Shown in pieces: positions 50,717-60,684 of a DNA stretch of 64,000 bases (its first letter is position 1; the number at the start of each line of letters is the position of its first letter). The position numbers and the translations under genes are program-made. Origin of the DNA: Anastatus disparis (lineage: Eukaryota; Arthropoda; Insecta; Hymenoptera; Eupelmidae); NCBI GenBank assembly GCA_017163975.1, contig JAFFSR010000227.1:2294001-2358000 (forward strand). The letters are read 5' to 3'. The notes beneath the pieces were generated by a model. That model saw only the letters and a list, made by a program, of their open reading frames with translations. It was not told the origin of the DNA and did no database searches.

Positions 50717-51371
50717 CTAGAGAGCAATATGTACTTTCATCACTGGCAACACCAAGATGAACATCTTGGCTAACACTAATTTTATTAACTAAATTTTTCA
50801 ATCTCCTTGCATTGACAAAACTAATATCTTTGATTAAAAAATAATAATCGTAATCCTCTAAGTAATTATCAGTTATATACTTCAATGCGTGAAATGGTTG
50901 CAGAATACTTCTGGTATCGGTGAAACCAACGATTCCTGGCAATGATACATTTGGTTTAGTTCCCTCGGGTATAGATATGAAATATCTAACTTTATCAACT
51001 AGATGCGTTACTGTCTTATTCAAGGCAATTGCTCGGCTATGCAAATACTCCGGGCTCGTTAATATACCGATGAATAATTTTTCCCTTATACCCAATTCCG
51101 TGGAATAATACCTCGGCCTGACAAATACTTTTGGAACTTTTTTAGCTTTCTGAGGTTTAGCCTCGATATTGATTTTCGGCTCGTATTCGTCAATTAATTC
51201 ATTGTTATTGTTATTATTCACGGATAACGGCAGAGTATCTTCGATATCTTGACAATCGTTTATTTCAATTGGAGCAAACAGTAAACTTATACCAAGACCT
51301 ATGCAGACTCCGATGATTAAATAAATGTTGCTTCGACAATGTGAAAATAATATATTCATCACTGGAATCAT
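50717..51371 (-). CDS. CHPF: Chondroitin polymerizing factor-like, exon 1 (N-terminal half)
   Basis: Encodes residues 1-218 of the gene completed by exons at 21960-24044. The start at 51371 gives a short cytoplasmic tail and a signal-anchor at about residues 16-33 (a GVCIGLGISLLF core), the type II topology of Golgi glycosyltransferases. After an Asn-rich stem comes the family block RPRYYSTELGIREKLF, almost the same as in vertebrate CHPF. The region that holds the DDD metal motif in chondroitin synthases reads FLIKDISFV here, so the N-terminal transferase-type domain lacks the metal-binding aspartates. The exon ends CSL-G with donor GTAAAA at 50716. A short leader and CHPF upstream DNA follow on the right. 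Confidence 0.92.
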
Positions 51372-52735
51372 CTTTCTTTCAATAAATTTTTCTCTTCTTC
51401 GCTTTCTTCTTAGTCAAATGGATATATGTGTGTATATGTATATAAAAAAAATACCGTTTCACGAATTCGTTGTATTATTTACAGTATACCCATTTTAAAA
51501 GCGAATAAAAAACGATTATATAATAATAATTGACTAAAAAATACCATGTTACAGGGTTTTCACATAACTTCAAAATAATAACATTGTTTAAAATAAATGA
51601 AAATAAAAGTTAAAACGGTAAAACGAAAAAAAAATGTATAAGCCGCGTATTGCTTACTGCTTGATACTAAACGCCACTGTTATAATCTTGGTACGGAGCA
51701 CAGAGCACAAGGTTAGGTTAAGGCACGCTTGTTAATGTGTGTGTGTATTAAAAAACATGTATATATGTGTACACGAGTAGCTATTGCGCATGCTCTGTTT
51801 AGGATACATAACACCAGATGTCCAGATGGGATAGACTAAAATTGTCTGGTTAACATATATGTATACATAATGCAGAAGACATATAAGTAAAACCACCTGA
51901 CGGATGTGACGTTTACTGCTTTTTCTCTCTCTTTTTCTTTTAAAGCGCTCGGATCATCTTACTATATGAGATCTTACTGTATATGTTACGAAGCATCAAC
52001 TTCATTTTCATATTGCATATTATACGTATTATGTAAGATGATCATCTAATATTTTCTCGTGAAAAAATTTTAACATTGACCTTTGCAGCACTGAAGTTTT
52101 AAAACGTGCGAAGAATTATACATTATTGCGGAAAAGTGGAAGATAATTTCTTAATTTTTCTAATTTAAGGACAAAAATGATTTTGACGAATTTGTGTGAT
52201 TAAATAATATAATAGAATATTCAAAATTTAAATAAAGTTAATATTGAAACGGTTAAATTAACTAAAATAATTAAGTTATGAGATTTTATTTTAATTTAAC
52301 ATCTAATTTAATGTCTAATTTAATATGTTGAAATTTGCTTGAGAATAAAAATGTTTAATTCATTAAAAATTGACAAATAAAATAATAAAACAGAAAAAGA
52401 TTATAAAATCATAATTTATTCAATAATAAATAAAAATTAAAACAAAATTTTTAGACACGCTTTGATCTAAAATCCAAATTTGATTATAACTGTAGAACTT
52501 TTAAAACTAATTTTTGGACTAATTTTTGTTAATTTCTGAATCAAAAGAAACCTTTTTTGAAAATATTTAAATTTTTGATTGTTTATAATTTTAAAAAAAA
52601 TCTGGAGTTGCATATAATTGATGCGACTTTTCAATTAATTAAAAGAATAATATATATAAGAAAAAACTAGAAAGAAATCTGAGATCCGAGGATGAAAAAC
52701 TCTCCCCCAGAGAAAAAAAGTTCTGTAAAAGAATC
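51372..52735. other. Upstream region of CHPF-like gene
   Basis: Promoter/leader side of the minus-strand gene. Contains TG/TA microsatellite stretches (51736-51775) and a GGTTAGGTTAAGG motif at about 51711. No coding capacity seen. Confidence 0.45.
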
Positions 52736-54005
52736 ACTATAACTCGATAAATATAAACATAAGTCGCATAGAAATTTTAAAAAAGACATTTGAAAGCAGA
52801 GAAAAAATATCTTTCTATGAGTTTCAATTATTTTTTCAAGTTATCTGATATCTTATACCATCTCTATAAAAAGATACCAATGACGCATTATTTAAAAATT
52901 TGTTTTTAGCCATACAATTTTTTTTCCAGTTTATTAAAAAAATTTGGAAAACTATATTTCATAAAAAACTACAAATGCTTTAATCTTGTTAGATTTACAA
53001 TTTTGTCGGAGTTTTTTTAAAAAGTTTTAAAACTGTATCGAACATACCGATGTGAATTCAGAAATTTTTGCAATATTTAAAAAATTGTGGAATAATCTAG
53101 GAAATTCATTGAAAATTAACCTTCTAATATTAATAAAATTTACGATAACGTATATAACGAACAAGAATATACAATGTGTACAAAACTATGTGTACAAAAA
53201 TATGTGTACAAAACTATGTATACAAAAATATGTGTACAAAACTATGTATACAAAAATATGTGTACAAAACTATGTGTTAAAAGCTTGGGTGTAAAGTATT
53301 AAGTACAGAATAAAAAAAAATATTTAAATTTTATAATGTAGAATGTTTTTACACTTGTGTAAAATAATAAATGAACAATAGAAATTAGATGGTGTAAAAT
53401 TTTAAACATAATATCTATGTGTTTAATTAGATGTGTAGAAAATTAATTATTTTAAGTGCACAATATGTCGTGTGCAAAATTAAGACTTATTTATAATTTT
53501 TATTATTCTGTGCATAAAATAATCGTATTAAAAAGATCAAATAATTCTAGGTGTTAAATTAAAATAGAATGTGTAAATAAAAATTATGATAAAAGCTAGT
53601 GTAAAAATACATTTGTGTAAAATTCTTATGTGTATGATGCGCACCTTGCCCATTATTAATTAATTTTCTAGATTTTACGAAATTTTGTTTAGTATCGTGA
53701 GAGTTTCTTCGTCCCTTTCAAAAACTTGTAACTATCATATAAAATTTGTAACTATCTAAAATTAAAGCATTTGCAGTCTTCTATTAATATTTATTATCAA
53801 AATTTTTGTGATAGTTGAAAAAAAAAATTGAACGGTTACAAACAAATTTGCATGATTTGTATAGTTTTGAGTATTGTATAAGATATCAGATAACTTGAAA
53901 AAATGATTGAAATTCATAGAAAGATCTTTTTCTTTCTGATTTTAAATAATTATTTTTTCAAAATTTTTATGCGTGAGTAACATTTAGCGAGTTATATTTA
54001 TTTTT
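52736..54005. mobile_element. Long foldback element (imperfect inverted repeat, about 270-bp arms)
   Basis: The left arm (about 52736-53010) and right arm (about 53750-54005) are reverse complements with scattered differences. Best-matching blocks are around the ATCTGATATCTTATAC core (52843-52858) with its mirror at 53875-53890, and CAAATGCTTTAAT with its mirror. The loop holds a 14-bp tandem repeat. No transposase. It looks like a non-autonomous foldback/MITE-type element. Confidence 0.65.
53175..53272 (+). repeat. 14-bp tandem repeat, seven units
   Basis: Alternating TGTGTACAAAACTA and TGTGTACAAAAATA (some with TGTATA), so a 28-bp higher-order period. It sits in the loop of the foldback element. 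The frame through it is open but of low complexity. Confidence 0.9.
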
Positions 54006-54090
54006 TCCAGCATTCTACTGAAAAAAAATACGTGTTCTTAGCATGTTGAATTTGCATGAATTTTAAGTTTTTATTCGCGTATTTTTTTTT

Positions 54091-54175
54091 CACATTTTTT
54101 ATCATATATTTTTTCATATTTTTTATCATATATTTTTTCATATTTTTTTCATGTATTTTTTCACATAAAATTTCA
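54091..54175 (+). repeat. T-rich tandem repeat (CATATATTTTTT)
   Basis: Repeated CATATTTTTTATCATATATTTTTT-like words with a period of about 24 bp, decaying on the right into CATGTATTTTTTCACAT. Confidence 0.65.
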
Positions 54176-54295
54176 CGTTAGAAAATAGCTATTCAAAAAA
54201 AACACGCAAGTATCCGGTTTAAAATATCCAGTTGGACATCAATCTACATACTAGTTACTTTTAATAAAAATAAGCAATAATTAAATAATAAAGGT

Positions 54296-54495
54296 AAGAG
54301 GTCGTCAGTTGCTCATTCGGTATAGAAGCGATGGATTCATAATCTCGAGGTTCTGAGTTCGAATCCCGTTCTCAGCAGCCGATTGATACAAGCATCACTG
54401 TACGTTACATGTGCTTTCTTGACAAACCTCCATCGCTAATTAGCATGGCAACGATAGCATAAAATACAAATGGCGTTAAATAAATAAAAAAATTA
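54296..54495 (+). mobile_element. tRNA-derived SINE candidate
   Basis: The head (54308-54385) is tRNA-like. An A-box-like GCTCATTCGGTATAGAAGC, an anticodon-arm-like segment with CAT in the loop (GGATTCATAATC) and a B-box GAGTTCGAATCCCG lie in order. The body follows, and the tail has CGCTAATTAGCAT and CGTTAAATAAATAAAA. The stems are imperfect, so it is not a working tRNA. The same tail occurs at 55127-55200. Confidence 0.6.
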
Positions 54496-54688
54496 AAGTC
54501 AGTACATGAATGGCAAGTATAATAAACTGCACTTGCAAATTTGCAAAAAGAAGCACATGATAACAGAAAAACGTAGTGTATACAAGCAAAGTTCAGTTTT
54601 TTTCAGATACCTGATTTTAGTTTCAGATTTCTTTGATAAATTCACCGTCATCGCTCACAACTACATTAAAATTATTTTTTTTGACTAA

Positions 54689-54775
54689 TAAGCCACACCC
54701 ATGGCTTGAACTCGCGTATTTAGAAATACGAAGCGAGCATTTAAACCATTTCTCTATAAACACTTGCTGAGTAGT
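54689..54775 (-). mobile_element. Second tRNA-like SINE fragment, minus strand
   Basis: Read on the minus strand it has GCTCGCTTCGTATTTC (anticodon-arm-like) followed by a B-box CGCGAGTTCAAGCC. The A-box half is weak. It differs from the 54296 element, so it is probably another SINE family or tRNA relic. Confidence 0.45.
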
Positions 54776-55119
54776 AAGACAGTCTGATATATTTATTGTT
54801 TGTTATTATCAACATTAATTTTTTAAATTTATTTTAACAAATTTTATTCCCGAAATTTATATTTCAGCTACGGACTGCTGGAAACCATGTATTGGTGCGT
54901 TCATGTATAACTAATTTGATTTTTAAGTATTTTATTTTTATAAAATTATAAATCACGTGTCATATCGTACCCAACCGATTTCATGTTGAAGTATTTTTTT
55001 TATGAAAAGGAACACAAATCAATACTTATTTGAGTAATTATTAAATTTTTTTTACATGAACAATAAAATGCATTAAATTTAATAACATTTTTAACAATCA
55101 TAGTTTATGTTTCAGAGAA

Positions 55120-55200
55120 ACTGAAAAACCTCCGTCGCTAATCAGCATCGTAATTATAGCTGAAATACAGCGACGTTAGATAAAATTAAATAAAACAATG
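55120..55200 (+). repeat. SINE tail fragment
   Basis: Shares ACCTCCGTCGCTAATCAGCA and the CGTTAGATAAAATTAAATAAA ending with the 3' part of the element at 54296-54495, without the tRNA-like head. It is a truncated copy. Confidence 0.55.
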
Positions 55201-56060
55201 TAGCCGTAATTGTAAACTTTCATGATAGTAGTGCGAAAATACCTATATCATTGCTAAAATACTGTTTACTCCTTGATAGAAAATATTTTAGGCAAAATTA
55301 CTGGTCGACGATTGTTAAAATGAGACTCATCTAGAAATTCTAGAAACTTTTTGAAAAAAATTTTAGATAAATTTTATTTTAACTTCTCGTTGACCCAAAA
55401 TCCTGTGCAGAATATTTTTCTTTTTTTTTTCTGTAAGATTTTGGTTAGACATGCGCCTAAGTGAAGTGAAAAAAGACGCAATTTATCAAAGAGGAGTCGA
55501 CCCATATACGACGTAAATAGGTAGCATAAATAATTGGATATTAACCGTTTGGATAGCTTTTTTTTATCCACAAAAAGCTACGCAGCCCTATCCCTCTAGT
55601 ATTTCTTTTCCGCAGTTATTTTTGCGCAGTAGACGATGAGACGTTGCGTATAGCACATCAAATTTTAGATTATCTCAATATTACATCATAAAAAAAAAAA
55701 AATTTTTAAGAGAATTTAAAGAAAAGGCAAATTTAATAGAAAGGAGCAAGTTTGAAAAAAACGAGGAGGTTGTATTTGAAGATCTCTTAGACGTTTCTGG
55801 TAAGGTAAAAATAAAGTTTTTTTAATTTTTAGTTGTACAGAATTGAGATTCAATAATTTTTCTAACAATTGCAAATTTTTATGTATAAGCATAATAGAGA
55901 CATAAATAAATAAAGTTATACTAAATTTTATTTCATAACGCATACAAAAATAATTTCTATAATTATTGTAAATAACTTTAAATAATTATAAATAATTATT
56001 AAAAATTATAATAACATAAACAAGTAAATAATTAGTGTTTACATGTAATCTTCGGTGTAA
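55201..56060. other. AT-rich intergenic DNA, no gene seen
   Basis: Only short open frames of biased composition are present, and none resembles a known family. Confidence 0.45.
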
Positions 56061-56067
56061 ATATCTC

Positions 56068-56413
56068 TATTAAAAAATACCATATGTTTTTACCATATGG
56101 TTTTTCGTTGTCAAACGATATTGACATTTTTAATGTCGCAAGAAGCTACGAGTTCTGTTTGTCACCTTCGCTTTGCTAAATTCTAATTTTAATTTTATTA
56201 TAATTCTAATAATATACAATTAAATAATTTCTAAAAGAAAAACCATATAGTAGTTTTACTATATGGTTTTTTGTCTCAATTCATCAACATTAAAAATGTC
56301 GTTTTGATTGCCTGTGTTTCGCTCACGGTGTCTTAAAAAATAGTAAACGCAACACGTGCGCGATGCAAAAAAATAGTTAACGCAATACGTGCGCGATGCA
56401 AAAAAATAAAATA

Positions 56414-56464
<51 letters not shown>

Positions 56465-56620
56465 AACATATATTATAAAGTATATAATTTGAAAATTATA
56501 TTTTTGAATATAATTCTAATTCTAATATATAATTAAATAATTTCAAAAGAAAAACAATATGGTAAATTGAGACAGAAAACGATATGGAAAAACCATATGG
56601 TAAGACTATAGTTTTTTTCA
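56068..56620. repeat. Cluster of small palindromes containing CCATATGG/CCATATAG
   Basis: Three hairpin-like sites lie within 550 bp: 56073-56108 (CATATG...CCATATGG), 56235-56272 (AACCATATAGTA mirrored by TACTATATGGTT) and 56547-56615. Matching ACATTTTTAATGTCG and CATTAAAAATGTCG segments between them suggest one or two degraded MITE copies. Confidence 0.5.
56335..56458 (+). repeat. 33-bp direct repeat followed by (AT)n microsatellite
   Basis: Two copies of a segment containing ACACGTGCGCGATGCAAAAA (56335-56366, 56367-56399), then an (AT)n run at about 56411-56458. Confidence 0.85.
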
Positions 56621-56988
56621 ACAGGGATTTAACAGTTATTTATATTTATTTACATTTCCAAATATTTTTTAAATTAATTATTACTTACAATTGAAGACTT
56701 CTAAAGAAAAAGGGCGTATCGTTTTTTCTTTATGTTTCTTAGTGTTAATTAATTATAATAACACATTATTGTATTTATAGTATGAATATTTAAAAAAAAA
56801 TATTATAATATTGTTACACGTGATTAAATGATAAAAAGGCTTTTTTCGAGTTATGCTCTTTTTCATTCAACATTTTAAGTAATCAATTGCGTCATAATTT
56901 ATTTGTTATAATATTGATTGCAGTGGCAAAATATTTTGTGTTATAAAATAATTTTCTGACATTTTTATATATTTCTATGTATCATTAA

Positions 56989-57095
56989 CCCTTTACTTAA
57001 GCTACTATATTCCCAGTCCTTCAAGTCTTCGTTTAATTATAGCGTCCCCACAAAGATGGCTTCGGGCGAGTTTGGGCGTTAGCTTAAGTAAAGGG
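56989..57095. mobile_element. 107-bp MITE with TTAA target duplication (piggyBac-like)
   Basis: Perfect 16-bp inverted ends CCCTTTACTTAAGCTA and TAGCTTAAGTAAAGGG, flanked by TTAA at 56985-56988 and 57096-57099. TTAA duplication plus CCC/GGG termini is the piggyBac hallmark. The interior has no coding capacity. Confidence 0.8.
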
Positions 57096-57097
57096 TT

Positions 57098-57142
57098 AAG
57101 TTGTTTTGAATAATATATGAGTTGTTTTGAATAATATATGGA
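57098..57142 (+). repeat. Short tandem duplication (about 22 bp)
   Basis: AGTTGTTTTGAATAATATATG occurs twice in direct succession, immediately to the right of the TTAA-flanked MITE. Confidence 0.85.
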
Positions 57143-57840
57143 TTGGAGATCAAATTTTTCTGACCCCTTTTCATAACTCAGAAATCTATTAAATCGAAAA
57201 AGGGCGTGTATCAAACATATTGTTTTTGGTAAACTTCTAATATGAGTATTATTTTAAAATTAATATATACGTTAATTATTAGAATAATTAGATTACATTA
57301 TTTATGCATAAGTTTTGAAGAATTTCGTTAATTTATTTTAATGTTAGCAAAAAATTTTAAAATAAAGTTATTCAAAATGTGACTTTTTAAGATGCCCTCT
57401 TTTACCTAAGTCTTCTTTACTGTTATTTACAATTAGATATCCATATGGTAAGCCGGGGATAATATAGTAACTGGTACATCGAATAAGTTTTATAAATTCA
57501 ACCAATGTACTAATGATACATTAATTTTCACTGAAAAAATTCGTTTTATTTATAAACAATATATTTTACTTCAAATGAATAATTTCTAAAAATTTAAAGA
57601 ATAATGAAATTTTTTCTGATCAAACTAAATATTTCTGCCTTCACCGATTCTAACTAAAAAATTTGTATTAATAAATTTTGAAAAATTTGTTTGAATATCA
57701 GGGATTAATATCGAAATTTTTTTTATTTTATACATGGTATAATATTAAAATGTAATAAAGTAACAAATACAAAACTGGATTCCAATTAATAAAAAAAAAA
57801 TTATATTATTGAAAATATATTACAAGAAATAAGAATAAAA
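57143..57840. other. AT-rich intergenic DNA, no gene seen
   Basis: No supported gene, RNA or repeat; frames are short. Confidence 0.45.
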
Positions 57841-58819
57841 TGTTTCATTGCAAAGCAGTGAAAAGTTGTAGCTTAAAAATTTCAACGGGATTCGAAAGAG
57901 CAGGCAAAAACCGTCTAAAAACGCTTTTGTAAACTTTAAAAAATTTAAATTTTATTTATTTATAAAAGTAAAAAATAACTAAAAATTGACAAAAAAATGT
58001 GTCTCTTTAATACGCTACAGATTTAGATCCAGTTAACGTAGCTTAAAAAACTGGGTATAAAAGAATATTTGTTTAGCTTTAAAATGAGGGATCAAGCATT
58101 AGTTTTTGTGATTTTTTAACAAAGTTACAGTACTTTTTGTTAAAAAACCTTTTTTTCTTTCAAATGAAAATATTTAAATGAGTAAGAGAGATAGAAAAAA
58201 CTTCAATGAAAAAAAAGATGCGTTTTTGGTCATAGAATATAGATCTGCAGTTAAAAATAGAATTCAAAGGAAAAAATTTTTTCAACTGTTCAGCTCGTTA
58301 AAAAATTAGAAATTGTTTATAATTTTACAAAGACTAAATAGTTGACAAAATTTTTTCCTCTGAATTTCATTTTTAACAGCAGATCGATATTCTATAACCA
58401 AAAACGCATCTTTTTTTCATTGAAGTTTTTTTCTATCTCTCTTACTTTTGTAAATATTCGCATTTGAAAGAAAAACAGGTTTTTCAACAAAAAGTACTGT
58501 AACTTTGTTAAAAAACGACGAAACTAATGCTTGATACCTTGTTTTAAAGCTGAACAATTATCCTTTCAAGCCCAGTTGGTTTTTTTAAGCTTCGGTAACT
58601 GGATCTAAATTTGTAATGTTTTCAAGTGAGACAAATTTATTTGTCAATTTTCATCCTTTTTAAGAGGAGGTCACGTATCTCTGTCCTTTTCTAATCAAAG
58701 AAAAACCAGAAAATAAAGAAGCCAACACAGAAACACCGGCGGCCGGGGCAACCGCAGGCCAACCCCAACCCAGACCACCGAGAGCCGGGGAGGGAGGGCA
58801 GGGATGGCAAAAATAATTT

Positions 58820-59104
58820 TTTTACAAACCTAATAATTTTATCAAAAAATGAAGAGAAAGCCGCATCTTGTATCAAAAAAAGCAATATTTTCTTTGATAA
58901 GAAAAAATTAATTTTATTGCTTCGTTCTCAAGAAAACCTTGAAAAACCAAATTGTCCACTCTAACCTCTATGATTGAAGTTTTTCAAGGTTTTCTTGAGA
59001 ACGAAGCAATAAAATTAATTTTTTCTTATCAAAGAAAATATTGCTTTTTGATACAAGATGCGGCTTTCTCTTCATTTTTTGATAAATTTATTAGTTTTTG
59101 TAAA
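58820..59104. repeat. Near-perfect snapback hairpin, 127-bp arms, 31-nt loop
   Basis: The left arm 58820-58947 is almost exactly mirrored by 58979-59104 (for example CTTGAGAACGAAGCAATAAA on one side and its complement on the other). The very high arm identity implies recent origin or ongoing correction. Confidence 0.9.
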
Positions 59105-59308
59105 ATAGTACTTTTCGTATCTAGGCCGTAAAGTTGAACTTTACATGCAAGGCCGAAAAGTTTTACGGCCGAGGTACTAACAATATTTTTCGATATAGTA
59201 TCTGTAAAGTTCAACATATTAATATTGATTTTATAAATTATCGATGATTAAAATGTCAACGATTAAAAGTGGATTATCATAAGAATCTTATACAACTTTT
59301 TTTAATAC

Positions 59309-59421
59309 TGGGGAAAGTACGGGGAGGAGGGACGGGGTCCAGGGGCGGAGCCCCGGTGGGGGTGCAGGGGGCAAAGCCCCCGCCAGGGGGGGTCGGGGGG
59401 CAGCGCCCCCCCGTCTCCAAA
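59309..59421. repeat. GC-rich island with three consecutive 3-nt-loop hairpins
   Basis: GGGGC-GGA-GCCCC (59342-59354), GGGGGC-AAA-GCCCCC (59367-59381) and GGGGGGC-AGC-GCCCCCC (59395-59411) follow each other within 70 bp, in DNA that is otherwise strongly AT-rich. Confidence 0.9.
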
Positions 59422-59526
59422 AAAATTAAATAATGATTCTTAAAATAAAAAAATATATTTAACAAAAACAATTAAAATAAAATTCAATGTAAATATCTTG
59501 ACTATTCATATAAATCGAATTACTCG

Positions 59527-59912
59527 AAAATCTTGAGTCATTCGAGCAACTTACTTCGTTTGGGAAACTCGACTCATTTGTGCAACTTGCCTTATTTAAG
59601 CAACTTGCCTCATTTGAACCACTCGCATAATTTGAGCAGCTAATCTCATTTGAGCAGCTAACCTCATTTGAGCAGCTCGCCTCATTTGAGCAACTTGCTT
59701 CATTTGAGCAACTCGACTTATTTGAGTAACTTCTCTAATCTGAGCAACTCGACTCATTTAAGTAACTTGACTTATTTGAGCAATTTGCCTCATTTGAGCA
59801 ACTTTTCTCATTTGAGCCACTTGCCTCATTTGAGCAGCTCCTCTTATCTGAGCAACTCGACTCATTTGAGCAACTCCCCTCATTTGAGAAACTTGCCTCG
59901 TTTGAGCTAACT
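59527..59912. repeat. 18-bp minisatellite (CTCATTTGAGCAACTTGC)
   Basis: About twenty diverged copies of an 18-bp unit. Since 18 is a multiple of three and the unit lacks stops in several frames, both strands stay open (an LSN-x-xH-type repeat on plus, a CSNEAS-type repeat on minus). I regard it as non-coding. Confidence 0.85.
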
Positions 59913-60113
59913 GCTTCGTACAACAATTGCTACGCGGAGTCTTTTACTACTAAACATATGGGACTGTAGTACAATAACATACAAAAAATTCAAGATTCTT
60001 AATTTTTACAAAAACAATTGACTGTCGCAGCCTATAAATAAAATAATTATTAAATTATAATTTTAAAAAAAGGAAAAAAAAAATTTTTTACAAAGTAATT
60101 TTATGTACAAGTG

Positions 60114-60226
60114 TCCGTAAAGTTGAACTTTACGGATATTTTATCCAAAAAAAAAATTTACGTACAAGTGTCCGTAAAGTAGCACTTTACGGCCTAAAAA
60201 CAGTCCGTAAAGTTGATTTTTACGGA
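60114..60226. repeat. Three copies of a 22-bp palindrome (TCCGTAAAGT...ACTTTACGGA)
   Basis: Sites at 60114-60135, 60171-60193 and 60203-60226. Related sites near the other end of the element at 59124-59147, 59152-59171 and about 59203-59217 make them subterminal repeats. Confidence 0.8.
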
Positions 60227-60412
60227 TACTCTATCGAAAAAATTATTTCTTTGATTAGAAAAGGACAGAGATACGTGACCGCCTCTTAACTGTTATAAAT
60301 AATTAAAATTAAAATTTTTTAAAGTCTACAATAGTGTTTTTAGAAGGTTTTTGCATGCTCTTTCGAATCACGTTGAAATTTTTACGACTTTTTACTGCTG
60401 TGCAATAAAGCC

Positions 60413-60684
60413 TTTTAGCTTTTGTGATTTATATCATTCATCATCAACTTTATATCATTCTATTTTTGTCATTTTGAGATCGTCAGCTTATATAATAAAT
60501 AAACAAAAATATTTGCCAAAAATATCCATCCAATTAAATAAATAGCTGTTTAGAGGCAATAATTAAATTTAAAAAATTCATGCATACTTTTTTAAACATT
60601 TTTAATAATTATATCCTTATTTTATGCTAAAGGATAGTAATAATTCCATAAAAAGTCAGTTTGAAAAAAAGAAACAAACCAAAA
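60413..60684. other. Upstream region of the ABCA-like gene
   Basis: A 272-bp AT-rich stretch between the palindromic element and the predicted start codon. The promoter of the transporter, if active, must lie in or beside transposon DNA. Confidence 0.4.

Larger units (their letters stand above)
58664..60285. mobile_element. 1.6-kb TTAA-flanked element with inverted ends, inserted in the palindrome
   Basis: Termini GAGGAGGTCACGTATCTCTG and its mirror CAGAGATACGTGACCGCCTC continue as inverted repeats for about 40 bp, with TTAA at 58660-58663 and 60286-60289. Inside, in order: a GC-rich patch (58736-58806), a snapback hairpin (58820-59104), a GC island with three hairpins (59309-59421), an 18-bp minisatellite (59527-59912) and repeated small palindromes (60114-60226). 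No protein is encoded. Confidence 0.75.
57841..60412. mobile_element. Large palindromic (foldback) element, interrupted by a second element
   Basis: The left end (57841-57960: CATTGCAAAGCAGTGAAAAG...) is mirrored at 60300-60412. The inner arm (57985-58310) is mirrored at 58320-58650, with a centre at about 58314. If the insert at 58664-60285 is removed, the two mirrored pieces become one continuous palindrome of about 950 bp with arms of about 470 bp. No transposase is visible. I infer a non-autonomous foldback element later hit by another transposon. Confidence 0.75.

Noticed and set aside
53052..53294. 80-aa frame through the 14-bp repeat
   Set aside because: Low-complexity reading of a tandem repeat inside a foldback loop.
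54308..54385. A functional tRNA-Met gene
   Set aside because: Boxes are present but the acceptor and D stems do not pair well, and a SINE-type body and tail follow.
59668..59910. 80-aa LSN-repeat protein
   Set aside because: Product of an 18-bp minisatellite that is open on both strands. No promoter and no family match.
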